From positions 1 through 62,908 of the forward strand of contig JADGJC010000243.1 in NCBI GenBank assembly GCA_027596075.1: DNA of 62,908 bases, read 5' to 3'. This DNA is from Rhizophlyctis rosea. Taxonomy: Eukaryota > Chytridiomycota > Chytridiomycetes > Rhizophlyctidales > Rhizophlyctidaceae. The notes under the pieces were generated by a model. That model searched no databases. It was not told the DNA's origin and saw only the letters and a list, made by a program, of their open reading frames with translations. This document shows positions 40,401 through 51,206 of this stretch, in pieces; positions within the stretch are counted from its first letter, which is position 1, and every line of letters begins with the position of its first letter. The position numbers were made by a program, and so were the translations under genes.

Positions 40401-41942
40401 TACCAATTCGTCTCGGATTGTTCACCAAATTCCGAGGAGCGGCCATTGACCTTGAGATGGTCTTGCAAGCGGATGATCCGTTACTGGTCCATTGAAACGA
40501 TGGGGTGAGGTTGGGTCAATGTAGGGAACATTCGAAGAGTGAATTCATTTCATCGGCATCACATCTTCCATCCGTCACTAACACTCCACGCAGTGTGCTT
40601 GGTGTCGAGACACCGGCTGGCCTTCCTATCAAGTTGTGATTTTCAGGTCATACACCGATTTCTTCCAGTCGGTAAGTGAGGTGATGATGCACGTCAGGGG
40701 TGAAAGTAGCTGATTCTTTGTGACGTACCTCAAGCAACAAGGCATCAACTCTGAACATATTGCAGAGTTGACTCTCGCCCAAAACCCAACTTGACATCAA
40801 CGCATCTGTGCCTCTTGAATAAAAGAACATCCGATTGTTCAGGTATGGCTGGTGACACTTTCAGCAGGCAACGTCCGTTTGAATCTGATAAGTGTATATT
40901 TGTATTACTTGCCGTCCTCGCCGTGCTCACCAGCAAGGAGGTTCCATATCATTTTGTTGACTAGCTCTGGTCGGACGCGGTCAACACGCAGGCCATCAAA
41001 CGTGTCGTCCGGCAAGGTAGCCTCCAAGATCCTGTATACAGTTGTACATATGGGAGGAGTTGAAGAGTTTATTATTGTGCATGAGACAGAGAAAGGTGTT
41101 TGGTACACCTAGCGGGGTCCGATTGGTCTCAGGCAAATACGAGATATGAGCTGGGGACGTGTCAGACGTCAACAAGATGGATGATTTCATTTTCATCTTG
41201 AGCAGCATTGGTTGTCGATGCGTTTCAGTAGCGATTGTATCTGTTGCTGGTCGATTCGATGCACGCTAGGAGGACTTGCCGCCTTATTTTATTTCTCACC
41301 AGTTCTCACTGTTCCTGTAGTTCATTTCCGCCGTGGGTCCTTGACGGAGGAAAGGGTTCTGCTTATGTCAGGCACTCAAGCTGTTTGACAGGACTGATCC
41401 CACCCAATGTAACCATAATAGGCACCTTGCACAGTCTGCGATAGCCAGTCGGTTGCACTGGATGCCCATCAATCGATGCATTCGTTGGTTGAGAGTGACA
41501 TCACAATCCCCTCCAGTCACCATCCCACAAATGACGCTGTCATACAATGTCACACTGTGTAATACAAACTTCCCTTGATCATAGCTGTGCATAGTAAGAT
41601 AGCATCTCAATCATGATGATAATTGGTAACAACAGATATCTATGCCATGTGTAACCAATAATAGCACTTGGTCCCTCCTGTGACACTACACGATATGCAG
41701 GATCTGCGGCTGAACGGGGGCGTTGGCAACCAGAAACACCAAGGCGCGGACAGTTGGCCGGGCGAATCGGGCCAGCCTCGGAATTTAGGGTGCAACCCAC
41801 AACAGACAGTCAGACGGGATGACAAAAAGTGAAAGTCAAACAAAAGGACACAGGCCACTTTCCCACGCTCCTGTTTTGCAAGATCTCTATCTTCCCTCAT
41901 CTTTACCACCTACCCCTCATCCGCCCACATAACATACCCACT
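37422..41942. other. Intergenic, with a kinase-gene fragment
   Basis: No gene I can fully support. The kinase-derived repeat lies at 37614-37690. An ATG frame at 38252-38524 (90 codons, CACCATG context, one hydrophobic stretch) and a hydrophobic frame at 39789-40178 that starts at a non-ATG codon may be small genes or chance. The stretch 41600-41942 is the 5' flank of the 6-phosphogluconate dehydrogenase gene. Confidence 0.4.
37614..37690 (+). repeat. Fragment of the histidine kinase gene
   Basis: Nearly identical to the minus-strand sequence 29026-29103, which covers an intron end and exon start of the kinase gene. After the shared part the frame here runs YIRRQNSPTHEPVHKQIL to a stop, so any longer kinase copy is broken or spliced differently. 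It lies 193 bp past the stop of the ubiquitin-like fusion gene. Confidence 0.75.
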
Positions 41943-44604
41943 ATGTCCGCTCCCACGTGAGTATGCAGCTGCCAGTCTTATTGGACTTCGTATATTGGGC
42001 GGACTTGGTGGAAGATGGGAGGAAACCGGTGACGTCAGATCCAGATGGTGTGATGGGTTGGAGACAATCTGCGGAATTATAGCGGGAGAATGTCTCCCAC
42101 TCACCGACTTGTTACTTTGGTTAAACCCATGCTATCATGTAGTGCATGTTGATGTTAGGAAGGTGGACTATCGGGCAGCGGTGGTGCGGGGCCATTCGAT
42201 GGAAAACGGCAATTGTTCCAATTGACAGATTGGATAGCATTGGCCGGGCGGGTTTGGTTGTTGATCGTATTAGTCTTCGGTATCCTGTTAGATCATTGAG
42301 GACGGATTCCAAAATGCGGTAAACACGGAAGCGCTCGTTGGATTGTTGGGAAAGCTGGACGGAAGGGAGCCATTCATATTTTCAAGAACTTGTCTAATAA
42401 TCATTCCAATTTTATTTATCAGTGGTGACATCGGTCTCATCGGCTTGGCCGTCATGGTATGTTTGTCCAGTTTGTCCATATGTGCAGTCATCGTTGAATA
42501 AGTAACTCATACCGCGCGTCATTTTCCAATCCAGGGTCAAAACTTGATCCTCAACATGAACGACAAGGGCTTCAACGTCATTGCCTACAACCGTACCACC
42601 TCCAAGGTCGACGAGTTCCTTGCCAACGAGGCCAAGGGTGAGTGTCTTGAGGATTTCATTGTGATCTTCAGATACATCATTGGGTTGGCGAGTTGGACTT
42701 TATGAGACGGACACATGCCGAAGTTGCTTCGGTGCAATCAAGCCGCAATGCGAATCTTATCAGGGAATGAGAAAGATCACCAGCATAGTGATCATTCCAC
42801 GTGTCCGCGGGCACAGTAGGATGCTAGCACACCCTAAAATTTGTCTGAAATCCAATATCATAACAATTTGCAAATGGATATACGAATGCTGGAGATCCGG
42901 AAGGAGTGTCATGTAGATCTGGCTCTAACAAATGGAACGCATTTCATCTAGGCACCAAGATCCAAGGTGCCCACAGCATCGAGGAGCTTGCTGCTAAGCT
43001 CAAGACCCCCCGTAAGATCGTCCTCCTCGTCAAAGCTGGCAAGCCCGTCGACGACTTCATCGCGCAGCTCGTTCCCCACCTCGAGAAGGGTGACCTTATC
43101 ATTGACGGTGGTAACTCTCACTTCCCCGACACCGAGAGGCGCGCCAAGGAGTTGGCCGCCAAGGGCTTGTTGTTCGTTGGAAGCGGCGTGTCTGGTGGTG
43201 AGGAGGGTGCCCGGTACGGACCCAGTTTGATGCCCGGTGGTAGCCCCGAGGCTTGGTAAGTGTCTTATGACGTTGGATTTCGATTTAGAATCTTCCTGCT
43301 CCTGGTGTCATATAAGAAATTGACCAACATTGGCATCAACCCATAGGCCCTTGATCAAGGACATTTTCCAAGCCACCGCGGCCAAGACCAAGGATGGCGA
43401 GCCTTGCTGTGACTGGGTTGGTGAGGGTGGTTCCGGACACTACGTCAAGATGGTCCACAACGGTATCGAGTACGGAGACATGCAGGTCCTCGCCGAGGCC
43501 TACCAACTCCTCAAGGACGTCCTCGGTCTCTCCCACGACGAGATGGGCGAGGTCTTTGACGAATGGAACAAGAGCGAGTTGGACAGTTTCCTTGTTGAGA
43601 TCACCCGTGACATCTTGAAGTTCAAGGACACCGACGGTGCTCCTTTGGTTGAGAAGATTAGGGATTCTGCTGGTCAGGTCAGTTTCAGCTTTCATGATGA
43701 AGAAGTTGTCTCTTGCATATGTTTGTTTGTCAATCAGTTGCTCACGCATATATCCGCCGCTATAACAGAAGGGTACTGGCAAGTGGACTGCCATCGCCGC
43801 CCTCGACATGGGTACCCCCGTCACCCTCATCGGTGAGGCCGTTTTCGCCCGTTGCCTCTCCTCCCTCAAGGACGAGCGTATCGCCGCGTCCAAGATTCTT
43901 AAGGGTCCCGAGGGCGTCACCTTCTCCGGTGACAAGAAGGCCTTCATTGAGGACATCAAGCAGGCCGTGTACGCCTCCAAGATCATCTCCTACGCCCAAG
44001 GGTTCATGCAATTGAGGGAGGCCGCCAAGGAGCACGGATGGAACTTGCACTACGCTGAGATCGCTTTGATGTGGAGGGGTGGCTGCATTATCCGATCGTG
44101 AGTATCTTCTGGCTGATGCTCATTACTTTTGCGTGTCCTATGCTCCGCGTACATCTTGTCTGACCACGTTTATTCATCTCCTGCATGCAGTGCTTTCCTC
44201 GGTGACATTACCAACGCTTTCCGCAAGAACGGCGACCTCAAGAACCTCCTCCTCGACGAGTTCTTCACCAAGGCCATCCACAAGGCCATGCCCTCTTACC
44301 GTCGCGTGGTCAGCCAGGCCACCCTCCTCGGTGTCCCCGTTCCCTGCCTTTCCACCGCCCTCTCCTTCTACGACGGTTACAGGAGCGCCAAGGTTCCCGC
44401 CAACTTGTTGCAAGCTCAGGTATGCTTCACATTCTCATGGACTTCGTTGTCATTCTGTGTCAATATCTGACATGATTGCCTCCTCTTTAGCGTGACTACT
44501 TCGGTGCGCACACCTACGAGCTCGACACGCAACCCGGCACCTGGGTTCACACCAACTGGACCGGTCGGGGTGGTCGTGTTGCGTCCTCCACCTACCAGGT
44601 TTAA
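41943..44604 (+). CDS. gnd: 6-phosphogluconate dehydrogenase, decarboxylating
   Basis: Eight exons (41943-41956, 42423-42456, 42535-42637, 42952-43255, 43347-43677, 43769-44097, 44191-44419, 44491-44604) give 485 residues, the normal eukaryotic length. The Rossmann nucleotide loop [12 protein letters not shown] opens the protein. [22 protein letters not shown] and [19 protein letters not shown] follow, then the catalytic lysine segment [24 protein letters not shown], and the C-terminal substrate tail ending [18 protein letters not shown]. The enzyme oxidises and decarboxylates 6-phosphogluconate to ribulose 5-phosphate with NADP+ in the cytosolic pentose phosphate pathway. Intron 1 (466 nt, after only 14 coding bases) and intron 3 (314 nt) are unusually long for this window. 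Codon use is C-ending and biased, as in highly expressed genes. The gene looks intact. Confidence 0.97.
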
Positions 44605-45204
44605 GGGCTTGGCAGTGTAAAGCGTTGGGAGGGTTGTTATTTAGTTCATTTTATAGTTTGAAGGGGTTGCTTTGTTATTTTTTGTTTCATAGATGTGATC
44701 ATGTAGGGTGTTATGCAGTGTGTGTGTAAATTTTGAGGAACTATTTTATTGACATTGTTTGGCTTTGGTTGTTGTGTGTGGTGATGAGTATAGTATGACC
44801 AGACGTACCAAGTTCCCTTTCCCCATTTCGCAAGCTCCCAAACTTTTAGACCTGAACCAACCATAGTCTAAGAAGTTGACAACCTGTTGATAGCTAACGT
44901 CCAACTCATAGGCATCTGTCGAGGGTTCAAACAATTGCTTTGACGGATGTCGCCTGTAAAGCATTGCGCATTTTGCTGGTCACTGTTGGAACATTGCAAC
45001 AAGTCGTTTGGCAGTTTTGGATGACGCACATAGCATGAAGGCAAGTCAGATATAGTTGATGAAATACTATCATAGCACGGAAGAAACTCAGATATGTTTG
45101 ATTGAATATAATGATAATACATATATACATTGTCTTTGACTAGTACTACTATGTTCTCGGACTGTGATATTATGATGGATATCAGAAACCTAGTAAATGG
45201 GGAA

Positions 45205-45280
45205 AAGAGAAATCTGCCAAAGCAGTCAGCTTGTTGTTCCCGAAAGACCACCACACCTATGTCCGCAACCATCCCTTCAG
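45205..45280. repeat. Short direct repeat, copy 1
   Basis: Shares ATCTGCCAAAGCAGTCAGC, GTTCCC and CACxACCxATGTCC blocks in order with 45605-45680, with scattered substitutions between. Confidence 0.6.
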
Positions 45281-45604
45281 GGTTGACCATGCGACACCGT
45301 CAGACGACCCCGTCAGAAGGAGGGCGAACCCCCAACCTTCAACGTCGCCTTCATCCGGGCCCCCAGCCAACCCCACAACCCCATGAGGTGGAGGGCGAAC
45401 CCCCAGCAACCCAAGAGGCGGACATTGACCAGAGTTTCCGGACCATGGCCCCCGAGAAAGGTACGAAGTGGAGAAGTGTGTGCTGAAACGTATGTTAGAA
45501 ACATACCTTGTGGAGAATGATCTTGTGTGTTTCGACGTGTGATGAGCGAAGAGAGGCGTGGTGGATAGATAGAGGTGGGAGAGATGATTCTAATGAAAGT
45601 GAAA

Positions 45605-45680
45605 GGGAGATCTGCCGAAGCAGTCAGCGTGATGTTCCCATAACGGACTTCCACAACCATGTCCAACTCATCCCTTTTGG
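45605..45680. repeat. Short direct repeat, copy 2
   Basis: Partner of 45205-45280, 400 bp downstream and in the same orientation. A third partial match (CCGCCGAAGCAGT) lies at about 45719. Confidence 0.6.
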
Positions 45681-46482
45681 CCACCCTTGCGACTCGATCA
45701 CCAGCCCCCAAGCTAAATCCGCCGAAGCAGTGCGGTGACAATGGATCACGGTACAGACCAAGAATGACCGCGTTGCCTGTTCCCGGCGACTCGATTCACA
45801 ATGGGGCTTCACGATACCGACCCGAGGTATCCACCTCGGCGACTCGATTCACCACCACGCTTCACGGTGCAGACCTGGGGTCGACAACTAAAGGGTACAG
45901 AAGGAGGATCGTGCGCTGATATATGCCGAGACATACCTTGAAGGACCTTGTTGTTGTTGGATGGGCGCGTGTGAAAATTAGCGATGAGAATGGGCGTTGT
46001 GCGAAAATGCTGAGAGATACTATTCTGAAGAGTGAATCAAGAGTGGATGGGCAAGGTTGGAATTGGTGAGGTACACATATTTATGTTGATCGGAGGCGGC
46101 TTGGCGGTGGCTTGAAGCCTCAATGGCAGTTGCCTTTCTTGGACAACTGAACGGGGAAATTCCCATATGTCCATATGGGGATGTATTGGTCGGATAAAGG
46201 CGGCCGTGATGGTCGTGAGCTGCACTGAGAAAGCTCAAGAAAGAGGAGATTCAGTTGAGTTTGAGCTCTGCGACGGGCAAGGATGTCATGACACCACTGC
46301 TTATGGCCTGCTCATCGTGTAAGTAAACTAAGTAACATGCGGATGAGTAAGTGTGAGTAGTGTGGGACTCAATATCCATTCAGGGTAATATATTGGTCTG
46401 ATGTGCAGGAGTGCAGGATGATGCACATCAAGCAATAGACCGTGCCATGCCTATTCTGGAACCATGATTGGCGCAAAATTTG

Positions 46483-47161
46483 TTATACATCAACGTGTCG
46501 CTCATCTACATCAACATCGACCCTGACGCGATCCCCCACCAGGCGATCCTCATACACAACGATCCCGTAGTATAACCCATCCTCGGATTCCCCTTCATCT
46601 TCCCATTCCACATCTACTTCTGTCCCATCCTTCTCGATCCACTCGCTGATCTGTCTCTTCGCATTGGCGGTGGCAAGAGCCAGGGTCCTGAATCTTCTGG
46701 TTTCGATTTCTGAGTGATCGGCATCGTCATGGTCATCAACATCAATGTTACCTTCGTCGTCGATGGAATCATTGAAGGTAAAGCGGGTTGTGACAATGTA
46801 TTCTGGGCTGCTGCTCAAAATGGTTTTGAGTCGGTCAGCTTTTGTGAAGTTTTTGTGCACTGCTTTTGAGATTGATGAATCATACCGGGAATTGACTGGT
46901 ACGTCTGAATCATCTGTGCCGGTGGGAAGAGTGGCAAGTTGCGAAAATAAGCGGTGTGGTCAGATTTGTTGCGGAAGTACTTAGGGGTGGGGGAGCTTGA
47001 GAAGAGGTGGTGGAGGAGGCGGAACTCGACGAACTGGACGGACCCGCATGCACAGTGACAGGATTGATAGGCGCGGCGGCATCACTTGTGCGGCGACGGG
47101 TTCGAGAGCTGTCAGTGTTCTCAACGGAGTCTGAGGCATCCAGCGAACGTTTCGGAGGCAT
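46483..47161 (-). CDS. Acidic protein of unknown function
   Basis: Two exons (47161-46981, 46913-46483), joined across a GTACTT-CACAG intron of 67 nt, encode 203 residues from ATG at 47161. The N-terminal 60 residues are basic then Ser-rich (MPPKRSLDAS, a run of Ser near 42-53) and look disordered. The remainder is acidic, with IDDEGNIDVDDHDDADHSE and a C-terminal alternating Val/Asp stretch. I do not recognise a family. The basic start MPPKR could be a nuclear signal, which is speculative. The phase-1 junction is consistent and the frame is open on both sides, supporting the model. Confidence 0.6.
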
Positions 47162-48533
47162 TTTTGGCAGAGATATGGCTCATGCGATGTCGAGAGATCG
47201 GCTTAACGGTTTGTTCAACGGCTCCCGCACTCCCTTTGCTATCAAACATCTGAGAATACTTAGGACGGTGGTGATCCCTTGCGTTGCATTTGATTGCGAG
47301 TCTATTCTTAATGACATACCACCCACCTACGATAGTTTTATTCCCTCAGCCCAGTTGTGTGTCGTTACGGTGAGACAACAATCAGTAGGAACTACGTCAA
47401 GCGCCGTGTCAAGTTGCCGGAGAGACAGTGAAGATGAAGCGGTAATAACGTCGGTTCAATATCACCATTGGACGGGTCGAACCTGTCAAAAGTAAGTGGT
47501 AAAGTCAAAGCATTCAAAGCTGCTCGAGTGCTTCGAGTTGAGGTGGGCAAAGTGGGCAACGCGCAAAGCGAATTTTCACAGCCCACCTGTCCGCCGCATC
47601 CGGACATGGAGCCACACGGGCTTTGGTGGGCTTGTTCACTTCGTCCCCAACCCCATAAGCTCCATTGCTGGCACCAACAACGAAAACACAGGGGTTTCCC
47701 TGATTTTCATTGCTCATCAGTGTGCCACGATCATGCAACTTTGATAATTATACCGATGTAGATTATTCAGCAACTTCAATGACACCAGAGGTATTTCTAT
47801 TCATTCATGGAACAAGGTGTCAGTGGTGTCGGTACCATGATGTCCAATCTGATGTGGGCTTTCGGCGCATGATGAGTGCAACGGAGTCTCTGTTTCAACC
47901 TGTTTTTGGACCGACCACCCAATATGAATGCTACTGTTCATGGTTGGGGTGGGTAGCCACGCACAGCATGTTCAATATATCAGTGATCAAATCCATCGGC
48001 GGTTTGGCCACAAGATTTCGGAGGCACCACCACCGCCTCCAGTTTTGGGTTATGAAACAGAAGGGCAACGTGGCTCTAGTGGCTTGAGCACAGAATGAAG
48101 GTGAATGAGGTCACTTGTGTAACTTACTTTTAACTGTCGAGACTTTGAGCCGCAACATTCAGTGGGCGTGCAACCCCTGGTGGAAAGGCGATCGAGACTT
48201 GATGTTCCGCGATCCGACAAAGTTCTTCAACGTCTTCCTTTATGGTTCGGGGAACTCTTTCGATCATGCTCTGACATCTGTTCCCCCAAAGTGCAGCTGG
48301 TCTGTGCTGGACACGCTTCGACAGTTGAACGACTTAGAACGCCGAAAGGTATATAGAAAGAGCACCACTGCCACTGTGCGCTCTCAAAACCAAAACTCCG
48401 AACGAAGCCCTAGTCACTTTGTAAACAAACCACGTCTTTGTGTTTTCCTCTGACTGAAGAGCACGCTCGATTCGAATCTGGTCGCTTCCACACTCCTCCA
48501 TCCAACCACCCGTCCCTTTTGGAAAGCACCATC
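47162..48533. other. Intergenic
   Basis: No gene supported. Plus-strand frames at 47007-47495 and 48115-48453 have no motif and overlap other frames. Confidence 0.4.
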
Positions 48534-49019
48534 ATGGCCGACACGGCGCCTTCCCAACCACCAGCCGACACCGAGCCTTTCCCAACCCAACCACCCGCCG
48601 ACCCCGAGCCTTTCCCAACCCAACCCCCAGCCGACACCACACCTTCCCCAACCCAACCACCAGCCGACACCACGCCTTCTCCAACCCAACCACCAGCCGA
48701 CACCACGCCTTCCCCAACCCAACCATCAGCTGGAATACCCAGTCCCACGGACCCATCCATCAAAGGAGGAACAGGATCAGCATTTGGACCTAACATTAGT
48801 CCGGGAGCAGCGGGCGCCATCGTTATCTTCTCCATCGTTCTGGCCGTTCTGATTGCGACCGGGTTTGTTTTTGTGAAGAGACGGAATGCGGGAGTGGGGC
48901 TGGTAGAGACACATAAGGTAGCGCAAGAGGCTGATATGGAGGGAGGGATGAGGACGTCTTCCGAGCCGTTAGTGGTGGAAAAGAGGCAGGAGGTTCCAAA
49001 GAACCGTCTGAGGGTGTAG
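48534..49019 (+). CDS. Single-pass membrane protein with Pro/Thr repeat stalk
   Basis: An uninterrupted 161-residue frame starts at ATG 48534 (ACCATCATGG context). Residues about 7-67 are five to six copies of an 11-residue unit QPPADTTPSPT, a Pro/Thr-rich stalk likely to be O-glycosylated. A hydrophobic helix (GAAGAIVIFSIVLAVLIATG, about 92-111) is followed by FVFVKRR and a short charged tail. With no signal peptide, it fits a type III topology (repeat outside, tail inside), or an upstream exon is missing. The frame stays open upstream of this ATG to about 48438. The role is unknown; fungal proteins of this design are often surface sensors or adhesion stalks. Confidence 0.6.
   Translation: MADTAPSQPPADTEPFPTQPPADPEPFPTQPPADTTPSPTQPPADTTPSPTQPPADTTPSPTQPSAGIPSPTDPSIKGGTGSAFGPNISPGAAGAIVIFSIVLAVLIATGFVFVKRRNAGVGLVETHKVAQEADMEGGMRTSSEPLVVEKRQEVPKNRLRV
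48553..48732 (+). repeat. 33 bp in-frame tandem repeat
   Basis: Five to six copies of a 33 bp unit starting CCAACC, encoding QPPADTxPxPT. The period is a multiple of three, so length variation keeps the frame. Confidence 0.85.
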
Positions 49020-49410
49020 TGCTGATTTGTGTGTGGAAAGGTATACCACTGTTGGGGGATAGATCAACGCTCGGATCTGTGTCATGTATTGTAGTTGTAA
49101 TACGTCTTCAAAGGAAGTGCCGCTTGTATGATACCACGCTATGCCATGATGGCCAGACGTCTGTTGGAATCAAAGGAATGGAAGAGCTCTGAATATCCAA
49201 CGATGACGCATATGTCTGAAAAACGGTCCTCTACTTCCGTGTATTTCGTGTACAACTTGCTCTCAGCGGATAACACCAAATAATCAGGACGGACATAAAA
49301 CGATACAGGATGTCCGTCAACAACATATACTGTGTGCGAGTGTGCACCGCATCTGTATATTTGTATCTCAGGTGCTGTAGGTATTTTCTTGGTCATTCAA
49401 CTCAAATCAC

Positions 49411-50523
49411 TCAATGCTCTTGGTAAGCAGGTGGCGAAGATGGTGGCGGGTAATGGAACCCTTCTTGATGGGTTGTCGCAGGCGCTTGAAGGGGTTTGGG
49501 ATGCGTTAATTCCGGAGCTCTAATTACCAGCTCGACATGCTGCCAATGGTACGATTACGATTGTAAACAAAAACAGGCATTATGCATCAGATACACATGA
49601 TATGGAAGTTACACGAAAGGAAACGACCACTCACCCAGGTGTAGCTCTTCCAGTCACGAATTGCGGCCTGACAGTAGTATTGAGTGATTTGGGTTTGTCT
49701 ATGCCACTTCCAATGTATTCCCCGAGCGTTATCAAGGGTGTTGAGCTCGACAAGGGTAGGCGCTAGTGTGCTTTTGATGAAGGCGGCGTTGCGCTTTGAT
49801 AAAACCAATGCCCACGCTCCTCCCAGCAAGAATGCCCACATGCAGCCAAAAGCAGCAGGAATGGCACTGTGAAAAGAATGGACGTCTGATTGAGTCCAAA
49901 ACATGAGAAGTAGAGCCAACTTTCTTCCTTACATATTCGGTCTGATTCCATGACACTTGGACTCACAAGCGGTCTGCACCGTATTCCTGTCCAAGCAGGC
50001 TTTCCAAGCATTTTGCGTCGTCGTCACACATACAGATCGATCACGACTGCACGTTCGATCGGCCGCTGTGGCCTGTTCCGTGCACGTCCTATTTGTCCCG
50101 CAGGCTTGGATGTCGGGTATCCTTGTTTTATCTATGCATGACTGGACACTGTCGCAAGCCTTGTTGGCGTTGAATAGAGGGTAACAGTCTTCCAGCCCGG
50201 TGCAGGTGCACTGGGGACCAATCTTTCCTGTGCATGCGAGGGAGAGAATTGTAACTGTGAAGATGAGGGCCAGCAAGAACGGAAGGTAGAGCTTGCAGCG
50301 GGACGAGAGGTTGCCGCCGACACGGGTGTTCAGAATGCGGAGCTGATCTTGTAAGTGCGAGTGGTCAATCCCATGATCATCCAGCTGAGTAGTAAGTTAG
50401 AATGGATCTTTGGACGCCACTATAATTGTTAATATATACCGCTGTGGGTGACGGGAGCTGTCCCTTGAATTGACCTTTGGAAAACCAGTTTCTACGCAGC
50501 GTAAAAGTCCTCACGAGCACCAT
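49411..50523 (-). CDS. Two-helix Cys-rich membrane protein with PPxY tail
   Basis: Four exons (50523-50440, 50384-49933, 49866-49635, 49539-49411) with GTATAT, GTAAGG and GTGAGT donors give 298 residues. A cytosolic start leads to a helix at about 60-78 (LPFLLALIFTVTILSLA), then a loop of about 100 residues with 13 cysteines (QCTCTGLEDC, CTEQATAADRTC), then a second helix at about 181-201 (AAFGCMWAFLLGGAWALVL) and a cytosolic tail ending PPAYQEH. PPxY motifs bind WW domains of Nedd4/Rsp5-type ubiquitin ligases, so ligase-controlled trafficking is plausible but inferred. The disulfide-rich loop between two helices recalls half a tetraspanin, but the helix count and missing CCG motif argue against that. 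The frame is open upstream of 50523, so the true start may be earlier. Confidence 0.65.
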
Positions 50524-51206
50524 CTTCACAAGCGAACGGTACGCAGATAATGGTGAGGGAAATTTGAATGAAGAAGTGCATTTAGTGGGGATAGCGCCGC
50601 GTTGGGGGCAAAATGCGCAGTGCGTTGCCACAACAAACGGACATATTAATAAATTTATGCTTTTTGGGTAAGACCCCTCCCTGCTGCGCCTTGAGTGGAA
50701 CCCTCCGAAAAGGGCGTGGAGGAAGGAACGTCCCTTGGCCGCCATTGCGATGCTGGGCGAGTGTGTGAGTGTGTATGACACGGCCAGCCACCACAGGGCA
50801 TTCCAATCTCAAAAGTCTTGCAAATCCTAAGTATCTGCATACGGCCACATTCAGAAGATTCGAAAACATCACACCAACACATATATATGCACGTCCAGAC
50901 TCCCGGCGGACCCGAGCGCAGCCAAAAAGTCAAAGACCTTGTTTGAACATCAAATTCAAATCTAACATACTAATACAAACAAACAAAACTATCAAAAAGC
51001 GCCACTCATTCATATGATATGGGCAAACAAAAACACTTCCCTAACGGCGACAGAAAGTACAGAGACACGGGTATCCCCTGCCCTCTACCTACATCCAAGA
51101 AATCTACACCTTAGAACTTGATTCACCCTCCCTCAAAAAACCCAAAACATCTACATATCGCTATCCTGCATCAAAATCTAAACACAATAAAACAAAAAAA
51201 AACAAT
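50524..51206. other. Intergenic
   Basis: No gene supported apart from a possible N-terminal extension of the gene ending upstream. 50930-51200 is AT-rich with A-runs and carries the 3' flank of the Arf exchange factor gene. Confidence 0.45.

Larger units (their letters stand above)
44605..46482. other. Intergenic with short internal duplications
   Basis: No gene supported. A block of about 75 bp centred on ATCTGCC(A/G)AAGCAGTCAGC occurs at about 45205-45280 and again at about 45605-45680. A second pair built on CGACTCGATTCAC lies at about 45787 and 45840. Minus-strand frames through the blocks are short and share no domain. Confidence 0.45.

Noticed and set aside
48410..48835. Minus-strand frames rich in Gly-Trp-Val repeats
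   Set aside because: They are shadows of the 33 bp Pro/Thr repeat encoded on the plus strand.
49332..49523. Plus-strand frame with a hydrophobic start
   Set aside because: It overlaps antisense with exon 4 of the Cys-rich membrane protein, which has better splice support and a consistent frame.
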